Shown piece after piece: positions 1 through 9,396 of a stretch of 32,459 bases of DNA. Source of the stretch: Bacteroidales bacterium (GTDB lineage: Bacteria; Bacteroidota; Bacteroidia; Bacteroidales; UBA1402); contig JAQVXI010000022.1 in assembly GCA_028709215.1 (NCBI GenBank), positions 1-32,459 on the forward strand. The letters are read 5' to 3'. A program made the position numbers and the translations under genes. The first letter of the stretch is position 1. Each line of letters starts with the position of its first letter. Below the pieces are notes generated by a model. That model did not search any database. It was not told the origin of the DNA and saw nothing but the letters and a program-made list of their open reading frames with translations.

Positions 1-244
1 CGACCTCTATCCCCTTTTGTACCGCAATACAGGCATCGAGCGGGGAGTTATAATACGCAAACGTGGCATTGGGCAATCCTTGCAAAACCAACTTGTCGGC
101 AATCGTGCCGGTTACAACGGCAAAACGGGATGTTTGCAAGTCGTCGAGCTTTGTGATTTCGGATGCCGACTCTTTTGTACACGATGCAAACAAAGCAAAC
201 AGCATTCCGGCAAACAATCGAACATAAAATGGCGTGTGATTCAT
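1..244 (-). CDS. Periplasmic substrate-binding lipoprotein (SBP_bac_3-like), 5' part only
   Basis: This gene runs off the left edge; 81 codons from its start are visible. The ATG on the minus strand is at 244. The protein opens with a short hydrophobic stretch ending in LFASC, a lipobox with Cys22 as the probable lipidated residue, so it is likely an outer- or inner-membrane-anchored lipoprotein. After a short linker the text (KLDDLQTSRFAVVTGT, then NATFAYYNSPLDACIAVQKG) resembles the start of lobe 1 of family-3 solute-binding domains, where a 'DL.G..' strand is followed by a 'Y.S..DA..A...G' helix. In Bacteroidota such domains occur in amino-acid-binding lipoproteins and fused to permeases or lytic transglycosylases; which applies here lies outside the window. 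It follows the regulator gene on the same strand after 76 bp but has its own -7-like box, so it is probably a separate unit. The family call is from pattern recognition only. Confidence 0.6.
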   Translation of the reverse strand, partial: MNHTPFYVRLFAGMLFALFASCTKESASEITKLDDLQTSRFAVVTGTIADKLVLQGLPNATFAYYNSPLDACIAVQKGIEV

Positions 245-267
245 GGAGAAATTTTAGGTTAAGACTC

Positions 268-275
268 CAAAAATA
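268..275 (-). promoter_or_regulatory. Candidate Bacteroidota -7 box for the lipoprotein gene
   Basis: Read on the minus strand the bases are TATTTTTG, matching TAnnTTTG, the -7 element of the Bacteroidota primary sigma factor. It lies 24 bp upstream of the ATG at 244. No matching TTTG -33 element is seen at the usual spacing, so this rests on one box. Confidence 0.4.
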
Positions 276-320
276 CGATTTTTTAATCACGTACGACCAT
301 GAAACGCATTATCTTTGAGA

Positions 321-3300
321 TTACTCTTTGTATTTTGACGGTTTAACGTTAAACTCGGCTTTAAAACATTTGCTAAAATAACTGACTGTTCCAAATCCCA
401 CACTTGAGGCAACATCGTTTATCGAATAATCCTGCTTCAGAAGCTGAGCGGCTTTTTTTAGCCGTACCGAACGCAGAAACTCTACAGGAGACATGCCGCA
501 AACCGCTGTTAGTTTTCTGTATAAAGTGGTTCGATCCATGTTCATATCGTAGCTTAACTGCTCAACGCCGTAAGAGATATCACTCATATTGCGATCTATA
601 TGATTCATGAGTGAACGAATAAACGCCTCATCTACAGCCGTAGTAGTTATTGTTTTGGGTTTAACTTCTATTTCCTTCTTAAATATAAGCTTGCGCTGCT
701 CCTGCTTATCAATAAGATTTTTTATTTGTAACAACAGCAAATCCAGCGAAACCGGCTTGGTAACGTATGCATCGGCATGCACTTTATAGCCTTCAAACTG
801 ATCTTCTACGGATGATTTTGCAGTCAATAAAACCACCGGAATATGCGAAATATTAATATCGGTCTTAACTTGGTAACACAATTCCGTACCGGTCATAATG
901 GGCATCATCACATCGGTTATTACCAGATCGGGCTGTATCGTTCGAACCTTATCCAAGCCATCGGCACCATTCGAAGCAGTAATTACATCGTAGTATTCTG
1001 AAAGTTCTTGAGTAAGAAAATTACAGAACGCCACATGATCTTCAACAACCAATATTCTAAAACCGCTTTTTGCCTTGAGCCCATGATCATCAAAGGTTTT
1101 GGAATGAATGCTCCCAAACTGATGCGGAAATTCAACCGTAAAAGTACTGCCCTGGCTGGACTGACTTTGCACCGCAACCGTTCCGTTGTGCATTTGTACA
1201 TATTCTTTCACCAAATGCAATCCGATACCACTTCCTCCTTTGGATGGATCGTTGTGTTTACTCTGATAAAAACGGTCAAAGATATGTGGCAATTCAGATT
1301 GCAGGATTCCACATCCACTGTCAGATACCGAGATAATGATTTTTTCATCGGCATTTTTAACGTTCACCACAACTTGCCCGCCTTTTTCGGTATATTTCAA
1401 TGCATTTGACAATAAGTTATTAACGATCTTCTTCAACTTATCGGAATCAAGCATGGCAACAATTCCGGACGATTCCTTATGTAATGTAAGCGTGATTCCC
1501 TTTTCTTGTGCAAATTCCCGAAAAGAGTCAACAAGGGTCTGCAAGAATTCATCGACCTGACAATAGTCCAAATACAAGGTCTCACCCTTCATTTCAATTT
1601 TTCGAAAATCAAGCAATTGATTTACCAACCGAAGCAAATCCACCGCATTTTTATGGATATTGCTCAATTTAGATTTCAGCGGTTCATCCAGCTCTTTTTT
1701 CAAGATTGAGTCAAGAGGTGAAATAACCAGTGAAAGAGGCGTTTTCAACTCATGGCTGATATTGGTAAAGAACGTCATTTTCAGTTGATCGAGGGTTTCC
1801 TGTTGCTTTTTCTGCATTTTTAATTTGCTTTGTTTCGTGAAATACAACATAGCGAAAATAAAAACAGATACAATCAAAATAATATAAAGGAAATAAGCAA
1901 CTGTCGTTTTCCATATGGGAGGCTTTATTCTTATGTTTAATTCGGCATATGCATCAGACCATACCATGCTGTTGTCGGTCGCTTTCACCTTCAATTGGTA
2001 TGAGCCGGGTGATAGATTGGTATAGTTAATGTGTCCCATCCCATTTGATGGGCGAATCTCAATCCAGGAAGGATCAACTCCTTCGAGTTTGTAAGCATAA
2101 TAAGTCTGGCTGGGGTTTACATAATTTAACGCGCTTAAATCGAAGCTAATAAAATTTTGATCGTGCTTTAATTTGATCTCCTTTGTATTACCGATGGTCT
2201 TTGCGAGCACCGACGAAGCGTCATCGCTTGTACCCGCCTGAACTTCCTTGCCAGAAATATAAAAACGAGTAAAAACCGGAATGAGATGCGCTGTTTTTAC
2301 AGTATTATAACGATTTAAATCAATCGCATTAAAACCATTCAATCCACCCCAGTAAAGATGATCGTCCTTACTTTTCAATACGGATCGCGGAAGGAATTCT
2401 TTTCCGACAACTCCATCAAAATGATTAAAATTTGAGAACGTAAAAGAATAGCCCTTATCTTCTTTTATTACACCAATACAGGAAATGCCATACGAGGTCG
2501 AAACCCAAATCCTTCCCTGACCATCTTCCGTTATCGAGCGTATATTATTATTAATCAAACCGTCTCTTTTAAAAAAGCTCCGTGAAAAAGAATCGGCTGG
2601 ATTATACACAAATAATCCATCCTGTGTACCAAACCAAATCATCTTCCGGTGATCGATAAAGATATCGTGGTATTTTTTATTGCTGTGTACAAAGTAAGGA
2701 TACATTCTATTGTTGGGATAATCAATGGTTTTCGATTCTGTATGATACACGAAAAGTCCTTTTTCGGCATACATAACACCCATCAGCCGATTGGCCGACA
2801 AAGAAATCAATTGATAAACATGCCCCAAATCGGCTGAATTCTCCACCGGTTCGTAACAGCCAGTCTCCGGATTGAACAAACCAAACCCCTCATCTGTAGA
2901 TAAATAAAATTCGCCATTAATGGTTTCGTACAAGTATTGGCACACAAAAGGCTGATTAAATTGTTTTATTCCATTGTTGCCGATGCAAAACAAACCATGG
3001 CGTCTGGTACAGAGCCAGATTCTGTTTTTGCAATCCCGAACCAACTGATTGCAAAAAACATTCGTTGGAATACCGGAAAATAGTTGCATCTCCTTCTTAT
3101 CATTGGAATACAGGTAAAGTCCGTTTTCCGTACCAACCAACAGCTCATTATTGAAATCAATCAGACAGTGAACCATCGTTCCTACATCATGTCTTTTAAA
3201 TTTAAATCGGTTTGCATGATAATAAAGCAGTCCGTTGCTTTTGGTTCCCAACCACAAACCACCATCCCTGTCAATAAACTGGTTGCTAATTTCGCCCTCA

Positions 3301-4226
3301 AGATTGTTTCCATCCGAAAGTTTAAATTGATAAACGTGATTGATTTCTGTTAACGTCGAATCGAATTTACGTAGTCCCGCTTTTGAACATGTCCAAGTGT
3401 TTCCGTCCTTGTCTACAAACAAATCATTCTGCCACATGTCTCTAAACACGACATTCCATTCTCTTTTATGATAATCGTAACGCATCAAAATACCACCACT
3501 GTTCGTACCACAGCGCAATTGATACATATATTGCTTGTAGGGGACAACAATCAGCGTCCGCTCGTATCCGTCCAGACGTTTATCGTATGGAGTGTCCGTG
3601 TACAGAAATGTACCGGTCTGCATGTTGTAGCAATCCAATTGACCTGATTTAAAAAACAAAAATGCCAACGAATCGCAGACTTCAACATGATACAATTGTT
3701 CTGCTTTGTCTTGAAGGGCAGGCAATTCCGATGCAAAGATTGTCGCCCTATTTTCTCCGTTTCTTCTGAAATACAGCTTATTCGACTGAGCCAGGTACCA
3801 TGAATTTCGGTTAGAATCAACAAAATAATCGATTATTGGTTGATTTATCCCGCAATTTTTAAAAAGACGATCAATGTTTGATACATATCTTTCTGTAAGT
3901 AAATCGAAGCAAATAAGCTTGGTCTGATTTTTTAACCACAATCGATTTTTATCATCCAAATAAAAAAGGTGAAAGCCTCCATAATTTGGTACCGGATATG
4001 CTTTGTTATCATCTGCGTGCAGGTAACTAAATTCTATCCCGTCATAAATATTGACCAAACCCTCCGTTGCAAAAACCATTCGCCCGTCAGGTAACTGAGT
4101 AATCGCTCGAACCCGATTATCCGACAATCCATCACTGGTGTTGATGGGTGAAAAAATATAATCGTCTTGCGCCCAAAGATGACAACACATTATCAGAGAC
4201 ATCAGGGCTATAAGGTGTTTTCGCAT
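321..4226 (-). CDS. Hybrid two-component system sensor/regulator (HTCS) of the polysaccharide utilisation locus
   Basis: A 1301-residue one-protein signalling system spanning the inner membrane. It has a signal peptide ending ..HLWAQ and a periplasmic two-component-regulator propeller (about residues 25-690, with repeated blades such as 'GLWLGTKSNGLLYY' and 'IWFGTQDGLFVYN'). A Y_Y_Y domain follows (about 695-765), then one membrane helix (about 774-798) and HisKA with phospho-acceptor His825 in SHELKTPL. The HATPase domain has N-box Asn941 and a DSGCGI motif. A receiver domain has phospho-acceptor Asp1105 in TDVMMP, and a C-terminal AraC HTH covers about 1195-1301. All catalytic motifs are intact and the length is normal for the family. 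Such regulators bind an oligosaccharide released from the target glycan and activate the adjacent locus. It is divergent from the xylan gene run, so that run is its likely target; the xylan ligand is inferred from context. Confidence 0.95.
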   Translation of the reverse strand: MRKHLIALMSLIMCCHLWAQDDYIFSPINTSDGLSDNRVRAITQLPDGRMVFATEGLVNIYDGIEFSYLHADDNKAYPVPNYGGFHLFYLDDKNRLWLKNQTKLICFDLLTERYVSNIDRLFKNCGINQPIIDYFVDSNRNSWYLAQSNKLYFRRNGENRATIFASELPALQDKAEQLYHVEVCDSLAFLFFKSGQLDCYNMQTGTFLYTDTPYDKRLDGYERTLIVVPYKQYMYQLRCGTNSGGILMRYDYHKREWNVVFRDMWQNDLFVDKDGNTWTCSKAGLRKFDSTLTEINHVYQFKLSDGNNLEGEISNQFIDRDGGLWLGTKSNGLLYYHANRFKFKRHDVGTMVHCLIDFNNELLVGTENGLYLYSNDKKEMQLFSGIPTNVFCNQLVRDCKNRIWLCTRRHGLFCIGNNGIKQFNQPFVCQYLYETINGEFYLSTDEGFGLFNPETGCYEPVENSADLGHVYQLISLSANRLMGVMYAEKGLFVYHTESKTIDYPNNRMYPYFVHSNKKYHDIFIDHRKMIWFGTQDGLFVYNPADSFSRSFFKRDGLINNNIRSITEDGQGRIWVSTSYGISCIGVIKEDKGYSFTFSNFNHFDGVVGKEFLPRSVLKSKDDHLYWGGLNGFNAIDLNRYNTVKTAHLIPVFTRFYISGKEVQAGTSDDASSVLAKTIGNTKEIKLKHDQNFISFDLSALNYVNPSQTYYAYKLEGVDPSWIEIRPSNGMGHINYTNLSPGSYQLKVKATDNSMVWSDAYAELNIRIKPPIWKTTVAYFLYIILIVSVFIFAMLYFTKQSKLKMQKKQQETLDQLKMTFFTNISHELKTPLSLVISPLDSILKKELDEPLKSKLSNIHKNAVDLLRLVNQLLDFRKIEMKGETLYLDYCQVDEFLQTLVDSFREFAQEKGITLTLHKESSGIVAMLDSDKLKKIVNNLLSNALKYTEKGGQVVVNVKNADEKIIISVSDSGCGILQSELPHIFDRFYQSKHNDPSKGGSGIGLHLVKEYVQMHNGTVAVQSQSSQGSTFTVEFPHQFGSIHSKTFDDHGLKAKSGFRILVVEDHVAFCNFLTQELSEYYDVITASNGADGLDKVRTIQPDLVITDVMMPIMTGTELCYQVKTDINISHIPVVLLTAKSSVEDQFEGYKVHADAYVTKPVSLDLLLLQIKNLIDKQEQRKLIFKKEIEVKPKTITTTAVDEAFIRSLMNHIDRNMSDISYGVEQLSYDMNMDRTTLYRKLTAVCGMSPVEFLRSVRLKKAAQLLKQDYSINDVASSVGFGTVSYFSKCFKAEFNVKPSKYKE

Positions 4227-4271
4227 TGATAAGGTCTACAATTATTCGTACATCACTAGATTGTGGAATGA

Positions 4272-4279
4272 CAAATATA
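4272..4279 (-). promoter_or_regulatory. Candidate -7 box for the HTCS gene in the divergent intergenic region
   Basis: On the minus strand these bases read TATATTTG, a perfect TAnnTTTG match, 45 bp upstream of the HTCS start at 4226. A clear -33 partner is not visible. On the plus strand, the 182 bp between the divergent genes (4227-4408) shows no convincing TAnnTTTG at a workable distance from the esterase start. That would fit a promoter dependent on the AraC-domain regulator, but this is inference. Confidence 0.4.
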
Positions 4280-4408
4280 ACGAATCCACGACACTTTATG
4301 AGACGATTTCTGCTTAAAAATATCAAAATCAGAGCATCTGCATCATTTGAAACAAAAGCCACAACATCTGTTATAGAAAATCTTAAAAAGTTGAAATACT
4401 TTTACAGG

Positions 4409-5326
4409 ATGAAACATTTCGTATTTATACTCACAATCCTGGCTATGACATGTCGCGTTACTGCCCAATCATCAGCATCCTCAAAACGTGAGATCGAATT
4501 TGGAACTCATTTGGAAGCAAAAGCACAGATTAAAGAATCACGAAATCTTGCAAAAATATTAACAGAACCGGGTTCTTCAAACTGGAGGAGTACGGGTGAC
4601 CGAAAAATTTACTATCATTTCCCCGACGCCGACGCCGATATTCCCTACAGAGTCTGCGTACCTTCAAATTGGAACGGAACATCCAAAATGCCCATGGTGT
4701 TGTTTCTGCATGGTGGGTGGAACGATGAAAGCTCATACCTCGATCAAAACAACAAACAACTGGTAAAATTGGCTGACCAGTATGGTTTTCTACTGGTCTC
4801 TCCACTTGGGTACAAGGGTGCATACGGAAACGCACTCCTGTTACCGGCTGTTTTCGGTCAGCCCGATGCAGCAATAAAGATCTTGTCAGAACGTACTCCT
4901 CAAAAAGACAGTACAAACATTCTCAGCGAAAAAGATGTAATCAACGTAATTGAATTGGTGCTTAATGAATATCCGGTTGACCGTGATCATATTTTTCTCA
5001 CAGGTCATTCCATGGGCAGCGGTGGAACATGGTACCTGGGAGCAAAATACAACAACTATTGGAAAGCCCTGGCCCCAATGTCGGGACCGTTTGTTCAAGA
5101 ATCAACCTATCCCTGGGAAAAAATCCGAAAAATGCCGATTTTTATTAGCGAAGGGAAACGAGCTTCAGCATCGTTAAAAAGTAGTCGACAAATGGCTGAC
5201 TGGATGAAAAAAAATGGTTTCAATATTGAATATAAAGAAGTCGATGCCGATCACGGCGGAATGGTACCACTTATTCTACCCGATGTTTTTGACTTCTTCA
5301 AAAGAAATATGGAGAATGAGAAATAG
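4409..5326 (+). CDS. Secreted alpha/beta-hydrolase esterase, CE1/feruloyl-esterase-like
   Basis: The start at 4409 is preferred over the upstream in-frame ATG at 4226 because it opens directly with a signal peptide (MKHFVFILTILAMTCRVTAQ). The 306-residue protein has the alpha/beta-hydrolase core of the CE1/PHB-depolymerase-like group: the oxyanion-loop motif FLHGGWNDESS, the nucleophile elbow GHSMG with Ser201, and His282 in ADHGG near the C terminus. In xylan loci such enzymes remove feruloyl or acetyl esters from arabinose or xylose. The segment that usually carries the acidic triad residue (HG..D..VP) here reads SEGKRASAS, with no Asp at the expected place. It is the first gene of the plus-strand run and overlaps the next gene by 11 bp. 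Ester specificity cannot be read from sequence; a peptidase-like alpha/beta-hydrolase is the alternative. Confidence 0.75.
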   Translation: MKHFVFILTILAMTCRVTAQSSASSKREIEFGTHLEAKAQIKESRNLAKILTEPGSSNWRSTGDRKIYYHFPDADADIPYRVCVPSNWNGTSKMPMVLFLHGGWNDESSYLDQNNKQLVKLADQYGFLLVSPLGYKGAYGNALLLPAVFGQPDAAIKILSERTPQKDSTNILSEKDVINVIELVLNEYPVDRDHIFLTGHSMGSGGTWYLGAKYNNYWKALAPMSGPFVQESTYPWEKIRKMPIFISEGKRASASLKSSRQMADWMKKNGFNIEYKEVDADHGGMVPLILPDVFDFFKRNMENEK

Positions 5327-5630
5327 ATTTCTTCTTTTGATACAAGGCCTTTTTCTTGTTGCATTTTTTGGAAATCTAAGTGCTCAGGTTCAGGTTTCTT
5401 TTAAAAAAGGAGCTCCTGCCTGTTTTCCGCTTGCCAGCGAAAAAGCAACAGCATCGGTCTATTTCGAAACGGGCGATTATATATCGACTCAAACCACTGC
5501 CCGTCTTTTTGCCGAGGACGTGGAACGGGTTACCGGGAATAAGCCAGCATTGGTGTCTTCCAAATCAACGCTTGCTGATTATATGGTGATAAATTTCGAA
5601 TCTACTTATGAATCTGAATTTGAACTATAA
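5316..5630 (+). pseudogene. N-terminal remnant of a second GH115 alpha-glucuronidase
   Basis: A 104-codon frame starting at the ATG at 5316, overlapping the end of the esterase gene. It has a full signal peptide (MRNRFLLLIQGLFLVAFFGNLSAQ without other N-terminal extension) and about 80 further residues. These align with the N-terminal domain of the intact GH115 just downstream: 'ARLFAEDVERVTGNKPALV' against 'IGDLQTDIYSVTGAKPKLL', then 'LADYMVIN' against 'LTDYEIIVG'. It stops abruptly at 5630 where a GH115 would continue for some 750 residues, and only 20 bp separate it from the next gene. The likeliest reading is a tandem GH115 copy whose catalytic part was deleted. No catalytic region remains. 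It could still be translated and exported as a small domain, but no function can be assigned. Confidence 0.75.
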
Positions 5631-5650
5631 TTATTTAAATTAACTAAACA

Positions 5651-8251
5651 ATGGAATCTTTATCAAAAAACAACTTGAGAAATATGCTGGGGCTTACTTT
5701 ACTCGGATGGATGCTGTTTTCAACATCCATTTTGGCAAAAGCCCAGCAAACCAGCGGTCTCGTTTCGAATATTATTTCGAACACTTCCGAAAAGGAAAGT
5801 GATTTCCCAGTAGTGTCAGCTGATAAATCTGTTGCAGTAATCCGCTACGATGAAACCGACTGGAAAGGCGTGATCCGCGCTATTGGCGACCTGCAAACCG
5901 ACATATACAGCGTTACCGGGGCAAAACCCAAACTATTGACATCCGAAGCGTTGACGGATTACGAAATAATTGTTGGTACACTTGGCAAAAGTAAGTTGAT
6001 AGACCAGTTGGTGAAAGCCAAAAAGCTCGATCTGAAAGACCTGAAGGGAAAGTGGGAAAGCTTTGTGATTACAACCATCGAAAATCCGCAGCCAGGCACT
6101 AAAAAATGTTTAGTCATTGCTGGTAGTGACAAACGCGGTACCATTTACGGAATTTATGAACTCTCGCAACAATTGGGCGTTTCGCCTTGGTACTGGTGGG
6201 CCGATGTGCCTGCAAAACAACGCCCTTCGGCTTTCGTTTTAGCTGGTCGTTACGCTTCCGAAGAACCAAAAGTGAAATATCGTGGTATTTTCATTAACGA
6301 CGAAGCACCTTGTTTTACAGGATGGGCAAAGGAAAAATTCGGCGGTGTGAACAGCAAAATGTACACCCACATGTTCGAACTTTTGTTGCGTTTGCGAGCC
6401 AATTATTTGTGGCCAGCCATGTGGGGAAATGCTTTTAACGAAGACGATCCTGAAAACCCACGCCTTGCAGATGAATATGGAATTGTGATGGGAACTTCGC
6501 ATCACGAACCCATGATGCGTGCCCAGAAAGAATGGAGTAACCATCGCAAGGAATATGGCAATGGTGAGTGGAACTACAAAACCAATGAAGCCGGGCTGAA
6601 AAAATTCTGGGAAGATGGATTGGAACGCAACAAGAATTATGAGCAAGTAGTCACCATGTCCATTCGTGGAGACGGCGACCTGCCCATGGATGATGCCGGA
6701 AGTGCGGAAGAAAATTTCAGGTTGATTGAAAAAGTAATGGCAGACCAACGTGCCATTATCGAAAAAGTGACCAAAAAACCAGCAAAAGAAACACCCCAGA
6801 TTTGGGCATTATACAGCGAGGTGCTTGAGTTTTACGATCAAGGCGTGAAAGTGCCCGACGATATGATTGTGCTTTTGTGCGACGACAACTGGGGCAATGT
6901 GCGCCGCTTGCCCGAATTGAACGCCCCAATACATCCTGGCGGTTATGGTGTGTATTATCACGTTGATCTGCACGGTGCGCCACGAGCTTACAAATGGTTG
7001 AATATGACTCAAATCCCGCACATGTGGGAACAACTTCAGCTTACTTACAGCTACGGCGTTGATAAATTATGGATTTTAAATGTGGGCGATCTGAAACCCA
7101 ACGAATACCCAATGGATTTCTTCCTGCAAATGGCGTGGAATCCTAATTCATTTAACGAAAACAACTTAGACGAATATGCACAGAAATTCTGTGCCGATAA
7201 ATTTGGTGAAGCCGAGGCAACGGAAGCTGCTGAAATCCTGAGTTTGTATTGCAAATATGCCAGTCGTGTCACCGCTGAAATGCTCGACCAGAGAACATAC
7301 AATCTTGAAAGTGGCGAATTCCTTCAGGTGAAGGATGCCTATCTGGCTCTCGAAACCCGCGCCATGCGCCAGTATTACAAACTTCCTTCGCAAAATCGCG
7401 ACACATACATGCAATTGGTGCTTCATCCGGTACGTGCTATGGCCAACCTATACGACATGTACTATGCTCTGGCCATGAACACGAAACTTGCTGCCGAAAA
7501 AGACCTGAATGCTAATTACTGGGCCGATCGGGTGGAGAAATGTTTTGCGTTGGATGCTGAATTTACCAAAGATTACAATCTGAACGTTTCTGGTGGAAAG
7601 TGGAACCACTTCATGGATCAAACCCACATTGGGTACCGTTCGTGGGATGAGCCCCGTGGCGGAAATGTAAAACCCAAAGTGACCCGTGTAACCCCCGAAG
7701 AAGCAAAAGTTGGCGGTTATGTTTTCACTGAAAAGAATAATGTGGTGGTTATGGAAGGCGAACACTATTTCGAAACTAAAGCCACAGACAAAACAAAATG
7801 GACAGTTATTCCTGATTTGGGAAGAACACTTTCGGGAATTGCCTTAATGCCTTATACTGAGAAAACCAATGAGGCATCTGTTTCATACAAGTTGAAACTC
7901 AATGCTAAAGCCGACAGTATTAAGGTTTGGGTGTTTTTCGATTGTACATTGCCGTTCAAAAAAGGAGGGCATAATGTAGCTGCATCGTTTGTTGGTGGTG
8001 CTGAAAAAACCTGGAACATCAATTCAGAATTGACATGGAAGAACAACTATTCGAAGATGTACCCCGCTGGTGCTGCACGAATGATCGAAACTTCAACATT
8101 CCTGACTTTGCCCAAAAGCGACGAAGGAACGTACACCTTGAACATTCGTCCGCTCGATCCGGGCGTGGTTATCTACAAAGTAGTAATTGACAATGGCGGT
8201 TATGAACGTACACATTTGAAAATGGATGAGAGTCCATACAATCGACAATAA
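5651..8251 (+). CDS. GH115 xylan alpha-1,2-(4-O-methyl)glucuronidase
   Basis: An 866-residue exported enzyme, full length for GH115. A signal peptide ends ..LAKAQQ near residue 32. An N-terminal alpha/beta domain (about 45-195, ending 'GIYELSQQLGVSPWYWW') precedes the catalytic barrel (about 205-530). The barrel has GH115 hallmarks: RGIFINDEAPCFTGWA, LLLRLRANYLWPAMWGNAF, GTSHHEPMMRAQKEW and 'LLCDDNWGNVRRLP'. A helical region and a C-terminal beta domain (about 690-860) follow. Enzymes of this family remove glucuronic acid or its 4-O-methyl ether from internal and terminal xylose of glucurono(arabino)xylan; unlike GH67 they accept internal substitutions. It sits between the GH115 remnant and the first GH43 gene, 14 bp before the latter, in one evident operon. 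Its product is likely periplasmic, since no type IX sorting tail is visible. Confidence 0.93.
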   Translation: MESLSKNNLRNMLGLTLLGWMLFSTSILAKAQQTSGLVSNIISNTSEKESDFPVVSADKSVAVIRYDETDWKGVIRAIGDLQTDIYSVTGAKPKLLTSEALTDYEIIVGTLGKSKLIDQLVKAKKLDLKDLKGKWESFVITTIENPQPGTKKCLVIAGSDKRGTIYGIYELSQQLGVSPWYWWADVPAKQRPSAFVLAGRYASEEPKVKYRGIFINDEAPCFTGWAKEKFGGVNSKMYTHMFELLLRLRANYLWPAMWGNAFNEDDPENPRLADEYGIVMGTSHHEPMMRAQKEWSNHRKEYGNGEWNYKTNEAGLKKFWEDGLERNKNYEQVVTMSIRGDGDLPMDDAGSAEENFRLIEKVMADQRAIIEKVTKKPAKETPQIWALYSEVLEFYDQGVKVPDDMIVLLCDDNWGNVRRLPELNAPIHPGGYGVYYHVDLHGAPRAYKWLNMTQIPHMWEQLQLTYSYGVDKLWILNVGDLKPNEYPMDFFLQMAWNPNSFNENNLDEYAQKFCADKFGEAEATEAAEILSLYCKYASRVTAEMLDQRTYNLESGEFLQVKDAYLALETRAMRQYYKLPSQNRDTYMQLVLHPVRAMANLYDMYYALAMNTKLAAEKDLNANYWADRVEKCFALDAEFTKDYNLNVSGGKWNHFMDQTHIGYRSWDEPRGGNVKPKVTRVTPEEAKVGGYVFTEKNNVVVMEGEHYFETKATDKTKWTVIPDLGRTLSGIALMPYTEKTNEASVSYKLKLNAKADSIKVWVFFDCTLPFKKGGHNVAASFVGGAEKTWNINSELTWKNNYSKMYPAGAARMIETSTFLTLPKSDEGTYTLNIRPLDPGVVIYKVVIDNGGYERTHLKMDESPYNRQ

Positions 8252-8265
8252 AAAAAATAACAAAG

Positions 8266-9366
8266 ATGAAAAGATATAAACTGATCGTTTTTTTGGGATT
8301 GCTTGGATTGTCAACAAGTGTTTTTTCTCAGGAAAATAAAAGCAATGGGAAAAACAACGTTTTCAAATATACCAACCCAATTACCCGCGACACCACGATC
8401 TCGATGCGCGATCATTGCATCATCAAAGTGGGCGAAAAATGGTATTGCACCGGAACATCGAACCCGGTCTGGACAGGCCCAAATCCGGGAGTGCGCTTGC
8501 TGGTTTCCGACGATATGATCAACTGGAAACAGCATTCGTGGCTGATCGATGCCAGCAAACTGCCTGCCGATTGCCCGTACAACGGCAGGTTTTGGGCACC
8601 GGAAATTCATTTTATCAAAAACAAGTATTGGCTCACAGTAAATAGTGGCAAAGTTACAGCCGAAGACCCCAAGGGTATGGCGACTCATAGTGTTTGGCTT
8701 TTTTCGTCCGACAAAGTCACCGGACCCTACAAATTGGTAAACGGCCCTCTTACTCCGCAATACAACAACGATGCAACCTTATTCGAAGACGAAGATGGTC
8801 AGGTATATTTCTATTGCAGTGGCAACGGGCTATTTCAGGCAAAAATCGATTTGGAAACAGGTAAACTCACAACACCTGCGGTGAAATTTCTCGATAAACT
8901 ACAGCCCGGATACCCAGATTGGATCACCGGTGGTATCGAAGGCCCTTTTGTGATTAAGCGCGATGGCACCTATTTCATGTTTTTCTCTACATGGACACGC
9001 GGTTATGAGGTTGGTTTGCTGAAATCGAGAAACCCGCTTGGACCTTGGGAATTGGCCTCGCCCGAACCCATTTTTGGCACAAAGAAACGTGAACATCGAC
9101 CCGAACTTAAGTTCAGCACAATCAAATTTCAAGATAGCGAAGACCCCTATTGTGAAACGGGGCACAACGCTCTTTTCGAAGGCCCCGATGGGAAACTTTG
9201 GAGTTCGTGCCATTATTTAATGTTTGAGAAGCGGCCCTATCCATATAGCCAAACGTTCGAATCGTGGGAACTTACCCCTCAAATGGGTATTGAACCGGTC
9301 ACCTATAAAAACGGAATGTTTTACATCGATGGACCAACATGGACAGAACAATGCGTTAACTATTAA
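8266..9366 (+). CDS. GH43 family beta-xylosidase/alpha-L-arabinofuranosidase (single domain)
   Basis: A 366-residue exported protein with a signal peptide ending ..SVFSQ. It forms a five-bladed GH43 propeller without accessory module. The three acids of the family are in place: Asp49 in SMRDH (general base), Asp169 in YNNDATLFEDEDG (pKa modulator), and Glu225 in GGIEGPFV (general acid). The base motif reads RDH rather than the common DP. Blade text such as 'RFWAPEIHFIKNKYWLTVNSG' is typical. Family members remove arabinofuranose or xylose from arabinoxylan; which bond this one cuts cannot be decided here. It lies 14 bp after GH115 and 30 bp before the next GH43, consistent with co-transcription. 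I cannot assign the subfamily with confidence. Confidence 0.88.
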   Translation: MKRYKLIVFLGLLGLSTSVFSQENKSNGKNNVFKYTNPITRDTTISMRDHCIIKVGEKWYCTGTSNPVWTGPNPGVRLLVSDDMINWKQHSWLIDASKLPADCPYNGRFWAPEIHFIKNKYWLTVNSGKVTAEDPKGMATHSVWLFSSDKVTGPYKLVNGPLTPQYNNDATLFEDEDGQVYFYCSGNGLFQAKIDLETGKLTTPAVKFLDKLQPGYPDWITGGIEGPFVIKRDGTYFMFFSTWTRGYEVGLLKSRNPLGPWELASPEPIFGTKKREHRPELKFSTIKFQDSEDPYCETGHNALFEGPDGKLWSSCHYLMFEKRPYPYSQTFESWELTPQMGIEPVTYKNGMFYIDGPTWTEQCVNY

Positions 9367-9396
9367 TATATATATTTTTAATCGAAGATAAAACGC

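Noticed and set aside
245-320. Possible terminator after the HTCS gene
   Set aside because: Only a tiny palindrome (GATT/AATC) is present and no GC stem with T run is visible.
4226-4408. N-terminal extension of the CE1-like esterase back to an ATG at 4226
   Set aside because: The extension is Arg/Lys-rich with no domain, covers the divergent promoter region, and would bury the clear signal peptide that starts at 4409.
6239-6748. 169-codon minus-strand open frame opposite GH115
   Set aside because: It lies wholly inside a well-supported gene, has no recognisable domain, and looks like an antisense shadow.
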